From: Pseudohoeflea suaedae
GTDB taxonomy: Bacteria; Pseudomonadota; Alphaproteobacteria; Rhizobiales; Rhizobiaceae
NCBI RefSeq assembly: GCF_004354915.1
Contig: NZ_SMSI01000001.1
Span: forward strand, 1-64,000
Length of the DNA: 64,000 bases
Reading direction: 5' to 3'
Under the pieces are notes generated by a model that saw nothing but the letters and a program-made list of their open reading frames with translations, searched no databases and was not told where the DNA came from. Shown here in pieces: positions 53,611 to 62,651 of the stretch. How positions within the stretch are numbered: position 1 is the first letter of the stretch; each line of letters opens with the position of its first letter. Position numbers and translations under genes: made by a program.

Positions 53611-54351
53611 CTAGGAGATGAGCCCGCGCCTGAACGCAATCGCCACCGCATGATGGCGGTTGCGCGCATCGAGCTTGTTCTGGATGCCGTTCATGTACCA
53701 GTCGACCGTGTGGGTGGAGAGTCCGAGCGTCGACCCCATCTCGCCCGACGTATAGCCCTGGGCAAGGAGGCTCAGCGTCTCGATCTCACGCTTTGTCATG
53801 TTATGGCTGCGATTGGCCGGGTCGGAAACCGGAACACCGAGATTTGAGCTTTCGAGGAGCGCCCAGAGAGCCTTGCGGGCAACCGCCTCGAACATCAGAA
53901 CCTCGCCGGCGGACAGCTCCACCGGGCGCCCGGCCACTGTCAACGTGCCGGCCAGCCCCTGGCGGCCATGCACCGGAAAGACGTAACCGTCCTCCAGCCC
54001 GAATTTCTTCGCCTGCTTGAGCATCCGCATGATGCGCTTGGCTTGCGGGTCTTCCTCGAAAAAAGCCGCGGCCTCCCGCCAGCGGAAGCCGTTCTGGCAA
54101 TAGCCGAGATATCGCAAGGTGGGATCTATGACCGAGTACTTGCGCTTGACATAGATTTCCGGCCAGCCATCCGGCCACCGTCCAGCCAGCACCAGGCTTT
54201 CCTGCTCCGCGCGGAGAAGCGGCTGACGGGTCAGAGTGAAGAAGTCGAAACCGGCTTCATCGACCACATCTTCGAGCAATACGTTGATTTCATCGCAACT
54301 CGCATCTGAAATATCGAGCTCAAGAAACCGGAATAGTGCTGCTTTGTCCAT
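53611..54351 (-). CDS. LuxR-family autoinducer-binding regulator (solo)
   Basis: A 246-residue quorum-sensing type regulator. The N-terminal autoinducer-binding domain keeps W63, Y67, D76, P77 and W91, which align at a constant offset of 6 with the acyl-homoserine lactone contacts W57, Y61, D70, P71 and W85 of TraR. The C-terminal LuxR helix-turn-helix shows TKREIETLSLLAQGYTSGEM and LSTHTVDWYMNGIQNKL. No luxI synthase is in the window, so it is a solo that may respond to signals made elsewhere in the genome or by other cells. The region upstream (54352-54550) is AT-rich. Confidence 0.9.
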   Translation of the reverse strand: MDKAALFRFLELDISDASCDEINVLLEDVVDEAGFDFFTLTRQPLLRAEQESLVLAGRWPDGWPEIYVKRKYSVIDPTLRYLGYCQNGFRWREAAAFFEEDPQAKRIMRMLKQAKKFGLEDGYVFPVHGRQGLAGTLTVAGRPVELSAGEVLMFEAVARKALWALLESSNLGVPVSDPANRSHNMTKREIETLSLLAQGYTSGEMGSTLGLSTHTVDWYMNGIQNKLDARNRHHAVAIAFRRGLIS

Positions 54352-54552
54352 TCCCTCACCAATATTAGAGTAGCCGACGGCATTTTATAAAATCTTCGTG
54401 GCGACGCCTCACGGCGCACCGAAACCCTGTAAATTATTGGGAGAAAATCGGCCTTACCGCGCGCCGGGTCAACTAGCGAAATGCAAGGTAAGTTACAATA
54501 TGCAAGTATTGCAAAAAATTATCGTATGGTCTCGTGACATTTCAACAAAAAA

Positions 54553-54573
54553 GCCGGCCCCATCGGGACCGGC
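54553..54573 (-). terminator. Terminator after the iron alcohol dehydrogenase gene
   Basis: A 9-position stem with one mismatch (54553-54561 with 54565-54573) is followed on the minus strand by TTTTTTG. It lies 31 bases past the stop and closes the catabolic cluster. Confidence 0.75.
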
Positions 54574-54603
54574 CTGTATTGTATTATATCTAGATATCCA
54601 GAG

Positions 54604-55749
54604 TTAGATGCAGGCTACGAAGAGTTCTCTGGTATTTTCTTCTGTCAGCTTCACCGGGTTTCCACCTGCCGTGGGGTCGACAAGCGCCATCTTCACCATC
54701 TCATCGATCCGGTCGCTGCCGACGCCGATCTCGGACAGCTTGTCCGGCACGCCAAGCTCCTTGCGCAACGTGATGACGTAGTCGAGGAAACCGTCAAAGC
54801 CGCCCTCTATACCCAGATAGGCGGCCGCACGCGCAATGCGATCCTCGATTGCCGCGCGGTTGAAGACCAGTACGGCTGGCATCACCACCGCATTGGTCAG
54901 TCCGTGGTGAGTGTTGTAGATCGCCCCGACCGGATGCGACAGGGAATGGATTGCGCCGAGCCCCTTCTGGAAGGCGACCGCGCCCATGGCCGCCGCGCTC
55001 ATCATCTCCGCGCGCGCGTCGATATCGTTCGGGTTGGCCACGACCTTCGGAAGGTTCTCCTTCACCAGCCGCATGCCCTCGAGCGCGATACCCTGCGACA
55101 TCGGGTGATAGAAGGGCGAGGAATAGGCCTCCAGACAGTGCGCGAAGGCATCCATACCGGTCCCGACCGTGATCATCCTCGGCATGCCGACGGTCAGTTC
55201 GGGATCGCAGATCGTGATTGCCGGAAGCATCTTGGGATGGAAGATGATCTTCTTCACGTGCGTTTCCGAATTGGTGATCACGCCCGCGCGGCCCACTTCC
55301 GAACCGGTTCCGGCCGTGGTCGGAACGGCTATGATCGGAACGATGGCATCGGCATCCGCTCGCGTCCACCAATCGCCGATATCCTCGAAATCCCACACCG
55401 GGCGCGACTGGCCGACCATCAGCGCGATCGTCTTGCCGAGATCGAGGCCGGAACCGCCGCCGAACGCAATGATGCCGTCGTGGCCGCCTGCCTTGAAGGC
55501 CTCGATACCGGCGGCGAGATTGATCTCGTTCGGATTGGGATCGACGTCGGAAAACAGACCGCGGCCGAGACCGGCGGCATCCAGGATGTCGAGTGCGTTT
55601 GCCGTGATCGGCAGCGAGGCCAGCCCCTTGTCGGTGACGAGCAACGGCTTCTTCATGCCGGCAGCCTTGGCGGCGTCGGCTAGTTCGCTGATACGGCCCG
55701 CGCCGAAGCGCACGGCAGTGGGATATGACCAGTTGGCGACGAGACTCAT
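54604..55749 (-). CDS. Iron-containing alcohol dehydrogenase
   Basis: A 381-residue NAD-dependent type III alcohol dehydrogenase. The NAD-binding part shows GGGSGLDLGKTIAL and TTAGTGSEVGRAGVI; metal ligands come from GTGMDAFAHCLEAY and HSLSHPVGAIYNTHHG. It oxidises a primary alcohol to an aldehyde (or the reverse). Its start overlaps the aldehyde dehydrogenase stop by 4 bases (ATGA), so the two are co-translated, and a terminator follows. In the proposed pathway it would oxidise the alcohol group of a gamma-glutamyl amino alcohol; that substrate is inferred from the neighbours only. Confidence 0.9.
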   Translation of the reverse strand: MSLVANWSYPTAVRFGAGRISELADAAKAAGMKKPLLVTDKGLASLPITANALDILDAAGLGRGLFSDVDPNPNEINLAAGIEAFKAGGHDGIIAFGGGSGLDLGKTIALMVGQSRPVWDFEDIGDWWTRADADAIVPIIAVPTTAGTGSEVGRAGVITNSETHVKKIIFHPKMLPAITICDPELTVGMPRMITVGTGMDAFAHCLEAYSSPFYHPMSQGIALEGMRLVKENLPKVVANPNDIDARAEMMSAAAMGAVAFQKGLGAIHSLSHPVGAIYNTHHGLTNAVVMPAVLVFNRAAIEDRIARAAAYLGIEGGFDGFLDYVITLRKELGVPDKLSEIGVGSDRIDEMVKMALVDPTAGGNPVKLTEENTRELFVACI

Positions 55750-57131
55750 GCCTTTTTCTTTCTCATGTAATAGGATTTCGGTCGGGTCAGGTTGTGGTAG
55801 CCGATCTCGGACAGCGAGCCGCCGCGGCCGGTGTCCTTGCAGCCGGTCCAGCAGAGTGCCGGATCCAGATAGTCGGCGCGGTTCAGAAACACGGTCCCGG
55901 TCTGCATCGCGTCGGCGATGCGCTCGGCCCGCTCGGGGTCGTTGGTCCAGAGCGACACGGTGAGACCGTACTGGCAGTCGTTCATCAGCCTGATGGCTTC
56001 CTCGTCGCTGTCGACGGGCATGATGCCGACGACCGGCCCGAAGCTTTCATCCCGCATCACGCGCATGTCGTGGTTCACGTCGACGAGGATCTGCGGCATC
56101 AGGTAGGCGCCGCCGTCATCTTCCGGGAACCTGGCCGGATCGACGATAGCCTTCGCGCCGTCGGCGATGGCTTCGCTGGTCTGTTCGCGCACCTCCTTGG
56201 CGAAACGCACATTGGCCATCGGCCCGATCGTGGTTTCCGGATCGAGCGGATTGCCCAGCTTGAGGTTCTCGGCCCAGGCCTTCGCCTTTTCGACGAATGC
56301 GTCGTAGAGAGACCGCGCCACATAGATGCGCTCGATGCCGCAGCAGCACTGGCCGGCATTGAAGAGCGCGCCGTCCATCAGCGTATCGACGGCCCAGTCG
56401 AGATCGCAATCTTCCATCACATAGCCCGGATCCTTGCCGCCGAGCTCGAGCCCGGTACCGGTGAAGGTGCCGGCAGCCGCCTTCTCGATGGCCTTGCCGC
56501 CACCGACCGATCCGGTGAAGTTGATGAAGTCGAAGGCGCCAGAGGAGATCAGCGCTTCGGAGACCGGGTGATCGAGGAAGACATTGGTGAACACATCCTC
56601 GGGGACGCCGGCTTCCTGGAAGGCCCGCGCGATGCGCTCGCCGACGAGAAGCGTCTGCGTCGAATGCTTGATGATCACCGTGTTGCCCGCGATCAGCGCC
56701 GGCACGATCGTATTGATCGCCGTCATGTAGGGGTAGTTCCACGGCGCGATCACGAAGACGACGCCATGCGGCACGCGCTCGATCTTCCGGGTGGCCTTGT
56801 CCGACTCTTCGATGACGATCGGAGACAGCGCCCGTTCCGCGATCTCGGCCATGTAGGCGGTGCGCTCGTTGACGCCGCCGAACTCGCCGCCGTAGCGGAT
56901 CGGTCGGCCCATCATCTTGGCCAGCTCGGGCACCACTTCCTCGGTCATCTCGTTGAGGCGCTTGATGCCCGCCTTGACCAGTTCGATGCGCTCGGCGAGC
57001 GGGCGGGCGGCCCATGCCGGCTGTGCGGCGCGTACCTTTGCGACAACGGCTTCCGCGGCCGCCTTGTCGAGAGTGTCGCGTTCGGCGAAGACCGAACCGT
57101 CGACGGGGGAAATACATTTCAGAACAGACAT
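55746..57131 (-). CDS. Aldehyde dehydrogenase family protein
   Basis: A 461-residue NAD(P)-dependent aldehyde dehydrogenase. The general base E229 is in LELGGKDP; the nucleophile is one of three adjacent cysteines in NAGQCCCG (262-264), with C263 at the canonical position. APWNYPYM and FTGSVGGGKAI are the cofactor motifs. It makes a carboxylate from an aldehyde. It is placed between the glutamine synthetase-like ligase (136 bases upstream) and the alcohol dehydrogenase (4-base overlap), as expected for an alcohol to aldehyde to acid series like that in the Puu and Ipu routes. The start at 57131 is preferred over a longer frame. Confidence 0.9.
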   Translation of the reverse strand: MSVLKCISPVDGSVFAERDTLDKAAAEAVVAKVRAAQPAWAARPLAERIELVKAGIKRLNEMTEEVVPELAKMMGRPIRYGGEFGGVNERTAYMAEIAERALSPIVIEESDKATRKIERVPHGVVFVIAPWNYPYMTAINTIVPALIAGNTVIIKHSTQTLLVGERIARAFQEAGVPEDVFTNVFLDHPVSEALISSGAFDFINFTGSVGGGKAIEKAAAGTFTGTGLELGGKDPGYVMEDCDLDWAVDTLMDGALFNAGQCCCGIERIYVARSLYDAFVEKAKAWAENLKLGNPLDPETTIGPMANVRFAKEVREQTSEAIADGAKAIVDPARFPEDDGGAYLMPQILVDVNHDMRVMRDESFGPVVGIMPVDSDEEAIRLMNDCQYGLTVSLWTNDPERAERIADAMQTGTVFLNRADYLDPALCWTGCKDTGRGGSLSEIGYHNLTRPKSYYMRKKKA

Positions 57132-57267
57132 TTTCCGTCTCCTAGAAGCGTTTCGCACGGCAGCCTTGCCTGGCCTGTCCGGCATGAAACGCGGTTATTA
57201 TTTCCGGCTCGAGCCGGTTTTCCTGTCACGACAGGCGGGCGGACCATTCGCCCCGTCCATCGCGGCG

Positions 57268-58632
57268 TCACGCCCTTTCGAAACCTCTCTTGAGTTCCCA
57301 GTCGGTGACCGCCTTGTCGAACTCTTCCTGCTCCCATTCGGCGCAACGCACATAATGGTCGACCACCGCATCGCCAAGGGCGGCACGCAGCATCTTCGAC
57401 CCGCGCAGCGTTTCCGTCGCCTCGCGCAGCGAGGAGGGAATGTGCCGGGCCTTTTCGTTCTGGTAGATGTCGCCACGGGTGGGCTCTGCCAGTTCCAGCT
57501 TCTCCTCGATTCCGGCGATGCCGGCAGCCAGCAGGACGGCAAGCGCGAGGAACGGATTGAGATCCGATCCGCCGATGCGGCATTCCACCCGGACACCCTT
57601 GGAGCCCTCGCCGCAGAGCCGGAAACCGGCCGTGCGGTTGTCGACCGACCAGACGAGCCGGGTCGGCGCGAAGGTGCCTTTCATGAAGCGCTTGTAGCTG
57701 TTGACATAGGGCGCCAGGAAGACCGTGTACTCGTCGGCATATTCGATAAGCCCGGCCATGAAGTGGCGCATGAGCTCCGACATGCCGTGGTCGGCATCCT
57801 TGTCGTAGAAGGCCGGCTTGCCGTCAGCCCACAACGACATGTGGACGTGCGAGGAGGAGCCCACCTTCCTGGCGTCCCACTTGGGCAGAAAGGTCGCGGC
57901 CTTGCCGTGCATCCAGGCGATTTCCTTGACCGCATGCTTAGCGATGGTGTGGTGGTCGGCGCAATCGAGCGCCTCGGCATAGCGGATGTTGAGCTCTTCC
58001 TGGCCGGTTTCGGCCTCGCCCTTGGAATTCTCGACCGGAACACCGGCGGCAACCAGATGATTGCGGACCGGGCGCATGATGCCCTCTTCCTTGGTCGTCT
58101 GGAGGATATGGTAGTCCTCGTTGTAATCGCTGATCGGCTGCAGGTCGCGATAGCCCGAACGGGCAAGATCGCGGTAGCTCTGCTCGAACAGGAAGAATTC
58201 CAGTTCTGTGGCCATCATCGCCTCGTAGCCGAGTTCCTTGAGGCGCGCGCGCTGGACCTTGAGGATCTGGCGCGGCGACTGCGGCACCGGCTCGTGGGTG
58301 TGATGGTCGAGGAGGTCGCAGAGCACCAGTGCGGTGCCTTCGAGCCAGGGAACCCGGCGCATCGTCGAAAGATCCGGCTTCATCACATAGTCGCCGTAGC
58401 CTGCCTGCCAGCTCGTCGTCGCATAGCCGTCGGGCGTCGCCATCTCCAGGTCGGTTGCAAGCATGTAATTGCAGCAATGCGTCTCCTCGTGGGAGCTTTC
58501 GAGGAAGTTCGTGACATGGAAGCGCTTGCCCATCAGGCGTCCCTGCATGTCCACGCAGCAGACGAGAACCGTATCGATTCCGCCGGCCTCGGCCGCTTTC
58601 CTGAGTTCCTCGATCGTGAGATTACCGGCCAT
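57268..58632 (-). CDS. Glutamine synthetase-like gamma-glutamyl ligase
   Basis: A 454-residue member of the glutamine synthetase superfamily, resembling PuuA/GlnT-type ligases more than the housekeeping GlnA. The C-terminal catalytic part shows VGSSSHVHMSLW (the ATP-binding HVHMS region), KGTFAPTRLVWSVDNRTAGF and VECRIGGSDLNPFLALA. There is no adenylylation-type tyrosine motif seen in GlnA. Such enzymes join glutamate through its gamma-carboxyl to an amine (putrescine, ethanolamine, isopropylamine), marking it for oxidation. The ATG at 58632 is chosen over an upstream GTG because AGGTG lies 7 bases before it. The cluster context suggests an amine or amino alcohol as acceptor. Confidence 0.86.
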   Translation of the reverse strand: MAGNLTIEELRKAAEAGGIDTVLVCCVDMQGRLMGKRFHVTNFLESSHEETHCCNYMLATDLEMATPDGYATTSWQAGYGDYVMKPDLSTMRRVPWLEGTALVLCDLLDHHTHEPVPQSPRQILKVQRARLKELGYEAMMATELEFFLFEQSYRDLARSGYRDLQPISDYNEDYHILQTTKEEGIMRPVRNHLVAAGVPVENSKGEAETGQEELNIRYAEALDCADHHTIAKHAVKEIAWMHGKAATFLPKWDARKVGSSSHVHMSLWADGKPAFYDKDADHGMSELMRHFMAGLIEYADEYTVFLAPYVNSYKRFMKGTFAPTRLVWSVDNRTAGFRLCGEGSKGVRVECRIGGSDLNPFLALAVLLAAGIAGIEEKLELAEPTRGDIYQNEKARHIPSSLREATETLRGSKMLRAALGDAVVDHYVRCAEWEQEEFDKAVTDWELKRGFERA

Positions 58633-58683
58633 GGGTGACACCTGTGTTTAGCTTCGTCCGTCGCGGACCGCGTTGACTGCAAA

Positions 58684-58710
58684 CCGCCCCCCGGAAAATC
58701 CGGGAGGCGG
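58684..58710 (-). promoter_or_regulatory. Hairpin between dctP and the ligase gene
   Basis: A 12-position stem (58684-58695 with 58699-58710, one G-T wobble) with a 3-base loop lies between the binding-protein gene and the ligase gene. The following T-run is short, so it likely serves as an mRNA-stabilising or partial terminator element. Confidence 0.65.
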
Positions 58711-58730
58711 CGATTTCGGACCCGATACCC

Positions 58731-59777
58731 TTAGTCGTTGTTGTAAGGGAATCCGGCGCTGTTGATGACCTTGTTGTAGTCCTTGAAGATCTGGACCACC
58801 TTGGCCTTGGTTTCGCTCTCCGCGGCGATCTCGTCCCAGAACTTGATCGCGGCGTTCTCCACTTCCTTCCATTCCTTGGCCGGAACGGTGCGCAGCTGAA
58901 GCTTGTCGCCGGTGGCGCGCAGCTTTGCCTCGCCGCCCCAGTACCACTGGTTGCGGAACGTGTGACCGCCTTCCATGCAGGACATGTAGAGCTGCTTGAG
59001 GTGGTCCGGCAGGTCCGCCCACTTCTTCTCGTTGGCAAACCAGGAACCGATCCAGGCGCCCGAGATGTTGTTGGTCAGGAAGTAGTCGGTCACATCGGCC
59101 CAGCCCACCGTGTAGTCTTCGGTGATACCCGACCAGGACATGCCGTCGAGCTCGCCCGTCTGGACGGCGACTTCGGCGTCTTCGTAGGGGATCGAGACCG
59201 GAACGACACCGAACTGGGCGAGGAAGCGGCCGGCCGTCGGGAAGGTGTAGAGCTTGAGACCCGACAGGTCGTCGATGCTCGTGATTTCCTTCTTTGTGTT
59301 GAAGTTGCAGGGGTCCTGACCCGCTGCCGAAAGCCAGACGACACCGCCGGCATCCGCATAGGCCTTCTTCCAGATGTCCTTGAGGCCGTACTGTTCGAAC
59401 AGCACCGGCACGTCGAGGATCGAACGCGTGGCAAACGGGAAGTAGCCGCCGAACACCCCGACTTCGACCGGGGACGCCATCGAATCGTCGTCCGAGTGGA
59501 CGGCGTCGATGGTACCGGCCTGCATGGCGCGGAAGAGTTCGCCGGTGGGAACGATCTGGTCGGCGAAGAAGAGTTCGATCACCATCTCGCCGTCGGCTGC
59601 CTTGTTGAAGGCATCGACGAAGGGCTGTGTGACATACTGGCCGAGCGTGGCGCCGGCATAGGTCTGCATGCGCCAGCGGATCGGTTCCTGAGCGATCACC
59701 GGGGGAGCGGCAAGCGTGGTCGTCGCCGCGGCACCGGCAATGCCGGCCTTGGTAAGTAATTGACGCCGTTTAAGCAT
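58731..59777 (-). CDS. dctP: TRAP transporter substrate-binding protein DctP
   Basis: A 348-residue periplasmic binding protein of the DctP family. The N-terminus MLKRRQLLTKAGIAGAAAT has a twin-arginine-like pattern and cleavage near PPVIAQ-EP. Typical family features are the IPTGELFRAMQAGTID-like stretch (here VPTGELFRAMQAGTID), and the arginine of GLKLYTFPTAGR, which is near the position that binds the ligand carboxylate in many DctP proteins. It captures the substrate for the DctQM carrier. Located in a cluster with glutamyl-ligase and dehydrogenases. The ligand is not identified. Confidence 0.9.
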   Translation of the reverse strand: MLKRRQLLTKAGIAGAAATTTLAAPPVIAQEPIRWRMQTYAGATLGQYVTQPFVDAFNKAADGEMVIELFFADQIVPTGELFRAMQAGTIDAVHSDDDSMASPVEVGVFGGYFPFATRSILDVPVLFEQYGLKDIWKKAYADAGGVVWLSAAGQDPCNFNTKKEITSIDDLSGLKLYTFPTAGRFLAQFGVVPVSIPYEDAEVAVQTGELDGMSWSGITEDYTVGWADVTDYFLTNNISGAWIGSWFANEKKWADLPDHLKQLYMSCMEGGHTFRNQWYWGGEAKLRATGDKLQLRTVPAKEWKEVENAAIKFWDEIAAESETKAKVVQIFKDYNKVINSAGFPYNND

Positions 59778-59825
59778 GTTGGTGTTCTCCTTCTGGTGGT
59801 CTGCCGTTTGTTTTTGTCGTTTTTG

Positions 59826-61160
59826 TTACCCTTGCAGTTTGCCGCGGAACTGTTCCGGCAGCCACAAAGCCAGTTCCGGGAAGACCATCACGATGATGAG
59901 GGTGATAAGCATCACCGCGACGAATGGGATGACGGACATGTAAATGTCCTTGAGCTTGACCTCCGGCGGCGACATCGCACGCATGAGAAACAGGTTATAG
60001 CCGAAGGGCGGGGTCATGTAGGCGATCTGGCAGGTGATCGTGTAGAGCACGCCGTACCAGATGAGATCGAAGCCGAGCATCTTGACCAGCGGCACGTAGA
60101 GCGGCGCGACGATGACGAGCATCGCCGTATCGTCGAGAAACGTCCCCATCAGCAGGAAGCTCAGCTGCATCAGGACGAGGACCTGCCAGGGCTCCAGACC
60201 AAGCTGTCCGAGGAAGAAGTTCTCGATGGCCCGCACCGCGCCAAGTCCGTCGAACACGGCGCCGAAGCAAAGTGCCGCCAGAATGATCCACATGAACATG
60301 CAGGAAATGCCGAGCGTCTTGCGTACGGTGTTTTCGAAGACCTCCCTGGTCAGCCGGCGCTTGATGACCGCGGCGAGCGTGGCCGCGAGCGCGCCGACGG
60401 CCGAGCTTTCCACCAGGCTGGTGATACCCATCAGGAACAGGCCGTTCATCAGGAAGAAGATCATGAAGGGCAGGATGCCGGCACGCAGCAGCGCGAAGCG
60501 CTCCTTCCAGGTGATCGCGTCGCGCTCCTCGCGGCTGAGCGGCGGCCCGAGTTCCGGCTGGATGCGGCAGCGCACGGCGATATAGACGATGAACAGTGTC
60601 GCCATCAGAAGGCCGGGGAACACACCCGCAAGCCAGAGCTGGCTGACCGGCTGGCGCGCGATCATGCCGTAGAGAACGAGCACAACCGAGGGCGGGATGA
60701 GGATGCCTAGCGACGAACCGCCCTGGATCACGCCGGTAATCATCTGCTTGTCGTAGCCCCGGCGTAGAAGTTCGGGCAGCGCGATGGTTGCGCCGATTGC
60801 CATGCCGGCGACCGAAAGTCCGTTCATCGCCGAGATGATGACCATCAGACCGATCGTGCCGATGGCGAGACCGCCGGGAATCGGGCCGAACCAGACATGG
60901 AACATCCGGTAGAGGTCATCGGCGATCCGGCTCTCCGACAGCATGTAGCCCATGTAGATGAACATCGGCAGCGTCAGCAGCGGGTACCATTTCATCAGCT
61001 TGATCGACTGCGCGAAGGCGATCTCCACCCCGCCCGTGCCCCACAGCGGCAGGGCTGCGATGACGGCGACGGCGCCGATCACGCCGAAGACGCGCTGCCC
61101 GGTGAGCAGCAGCGCCATCATCGAGGCGAACATGAACAGGGCGATCAGTTCGTAACTCAC
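59826..61160 (-). CDS. dctM: TRAP transporter large permease DctM
   Basis: A 444-residue membrane protein with about 12 helices, the sodium-coupled translocator of the TRAP system. Conserved stretches include GGSSLGILIPPSVVLVLYG and the LLMGTFLDDTAMLVIVAPL region. The start is a GTG at 61160 that overlaps the dctQ stop as GTGA; the frame continues upstream through dctQ but has no support. Its stop is 48 bases before dctP. Together with DctQ and DctP it takes up the cluster's substrate. Confidence 0.93.
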   Translation of the reverse strand: MSYELIALFMFASMMALLLTGQRVFGVIGAVAVIAALPLWGTGGVEIAFAQSIKLMKWYPLLTLPMFIYMGYMLSESRIADDLYRMFHVWFGPIPGGLAIGTIGLMVIISAMNGLSVAGMAIGATIALPELLRRGYDKQMITGVIQGGSSLGILIPPSVVLVLYGMIARQPVSQLWLAGVFPGLLMATLFIVYIAVRCRIQPELGPPLSREERDAITWKERFALLRAGILPFMIFFLMNGLFLMGITSLVESSAVGALAATLAAVIKRRLTREVFENTVRKTLGISCMFMWIILAALCFGAVFDGLGAVRAIENFFLGQLGLEPWQVLVLMQLSFLLMGTFLDDTAMLVIVAPLYVPLVKMLGFDLIWYGVLYTITCQIAYMTPPFGYNLFLMRAMSPPEVKLKDIYMSVIPFVAVMLITLIIVMVFPELALWLPEQFRGKLQG

Positions 61161-61684
61161 AGGCCCGCCTCGCTTGCGTGGTTGATGCTGGTGCCGCGCA
61201 GGAAGAGGATGTCGCGGAGGAACTCGGCGACGGCCTGCATGAGCATGAAGAAGATACCGACCGTGGCGACCAGCTTGACCGGCCACATATAAGGCCGCCA
61301 GACCGAGTGAGCGCGCTCGCCATACTCTATTGCATAGGTGGTCGAGGAGATGCCGCCATACAGGAGCACCACGAGGTAGAAGATCAGGAACAGGATCGAC
61401 AGGCCGTCGATCATCGCCTTGCGCCGGTGCGACAGCCCGCCATAGGCAAGGTCCATGCGCACATGGTCGCCGAGCTGCATCGAATAGGCGCCGCCGAGGG
61501 TATAGTAGGCGACCATGACGAACTGCGCCGCCTCCAGCGTCCAGAGTGCCGGCATTCCGGCGTACTTGGTCACCGACGACCAGAGCAGCACGCCCATCAG
61601 CGCGAAGATGAGGTACATGGCGAAACGTCCGACGCGCCGGTTGAAGGCGTCCACGAAACGGATATAGGCGATGACGCCGTTCAT
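61157..61684 (-). CDS. dctQ: TRAP transporter small permease DctQ
   Basis: A 175-residue protein with four membrane helices, the small subunit that pairs with DctM. The first helix follows FNRRVGRFAMYLIFALMGVLLW; the W near the end of that helix and GDHVRMDL between helices 2 and 3 are typical. Its stop overlaps the dctM start by 4 bases. It lies 39 bases after the amidohydrolase gene, in one operon. Confidence 0.9.
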   Translation of the reverse strand: MNGVIAYIRFVDAFNRRVGRFAMYLIFALMGVLLWSSVTKYAGMPALWTLEAAQFVMVAYYTLGGAYSMQLGDHVRMDLAYGGLSHRRKAMIDGLSILFLIFYLVVLLYGGISSTTYAIEYGERAHSVWRPYMWPVKLVATVGIFFMLMQAVAEFLRDILFLRGTSINHASEAGL

Positions 61685-61723
61685 GACCGCACCTCCCGCT
61701 CGCTGAAGGTTTCAGGCCTTGTC

Positions 61724-62515
61724 TCAGGCATGCAGACGCTCCCCTTCCCGGCCCTTCTCGGCCGCTCTGCGAACCAGTCCGGCAATGATTCCAGTCCATT
61801 CCTTCTGGCCGGCCTCTTGCGCGATCAGGTCGTTGCGGATCTCGAGCATGACATTCGGGATGCCGCGCGCAATGGCATGGCGCTGCAATGTGTGGGTCAC
61901 GCCGTCGGAAGCGTCATAAGGATAGTTGCGGCGCACGAGTTCAAGCCCGGCCTCGTCTGCGGCCTGCAGCATCGCATCGGCAAAGCGCGAATCCGCATCA
62001 TGGAGAATGCCCAGGTGACCGTCGCGGTTCTCGCCGAAATAGACAGGCGTGAACGAATGCACCGTGACCAGGATCGTCGGCCGGCCAAGTGCGGCGCGGC
62101 GGTCGAGCACGCCCTCGAGAGCGGCGTGAAACGGCTCGTAAAGCCCCTCGGCGCGCGCCTGACGTTCGGGACCCGTCAGCCCCGTATTGCCCGGCACCAC
62201 GAAGACTTCGCTCTTCTCCGGCACCGCGCCGGGCGATTCCGGCGGACGGTTGCAGTCATAGGCAAGGCGCGAATAGGCCTGCGCGACCAGCGTCCCGTCG
62301 AGCGCCTCGGAGAGGCCGCGTGCAACGGGCAGCGCGCCGATGTCCCAGGCGATGTGGCTTTCAAGGGCTTCCGCGTCGAGACCGAGATCGCCGAGGCTCG
62401 CGGGCATGGTCTTCGACGCATGCTCGCACACCAGCACGATGTCTCCGGCCGCCTCCGGTCGCTCGACCATGGCGGGCGCAATATCCTTGGGTCCCAAAAG
62501 AGGGCTGTCTGACAC
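61724..62515 (-). CDS. N-formylglutamate amidohydrolase-like protein
   Basis: A 263-residue zinc amidohydrolase of the HutG/N-formylglutamate amidohydrolase family (PF05013 type). It has VLVCEHASKTMP, SRLAYDCNRPPESP, VTVHSFTPVYFG and VMLEIRNDLIA, the expected metal and substrate motifs. Family members hydrolyse the amide of an N-acylated glutamate or similar. First gene of the operon after the RpiR-bound region. The start is uncertain: a GTG at 62515 with AGG 4 bases upstream is used because an upstream ATG at 62566 lies only 8 bases from a predicted operator. In the proposed pathway it would release glutamate from a gamma-glutamyl acid. Confidence 0.82.
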   Translation of the reverse strand: MSDSPLLGPKDIAPAMVERPEAAGDIVLVCEHASKTMPASLGDLGLDAEALESHIAWDIGALPVARGLSEALDGTLVAQAYSRLAYDCNRPPESPGAVPEKSEVFVVPGNTGLTGPERQARAEGLYEPFHAALEGVLDRRAALGRPTILVTVHSFTPVYFGENRDGHLGILHDADSRFADAMLQAADEAGLELVRRNYPYDASDGVTHTLQRHAIARGIPNVMLEIRNDLIAQEAGQKEWTGIIAGLVRRAAEKGREGERLHA

Positions 62516-62573
62516 TATACCTGTTCCCACTCCGCACCGCTTTGGCCAAAGAAGGGCCTGCGGCATTCCTTTG

Positions 62574-62627
62574 TGTAATAATGATTAGGAAACGTCTCGC
62601 CTTGTCAATCCTGTAATTTCTATTACA
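62574..62627. promoter_or_regulatory. Two RpiR-type operator copies
   Basis: A perfect 16-base palindrome TGTAAT-TTCT-ATTACA lies at 62612-62627 and a second, imperfect copy TGTAAT-AATG-ATTAGG at 62574-62589, 38 bases away (start to start). They lie between the divergent amidohydrolase operon and rpiR gene. Sites of the TGTAAT-N4-ATTACA type fit RpiR-family regulators. Both the regulator and the catabolic operon are probably controlled here. Confidence 0.65.
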
Positions 62628-62651
62628 TTTCGGTGACAGGAGGCGCCCGCC

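Noticed and set aside
57268-58632. Housekeeping glutamine synthetase GlnA
   Set aside because: The gene is inside a catabolic cluster with a transporter and dehydrogenases, no adenylylation tyrosine motif is seen, and its motifs are those of PuuA/GlnT-like ligases.
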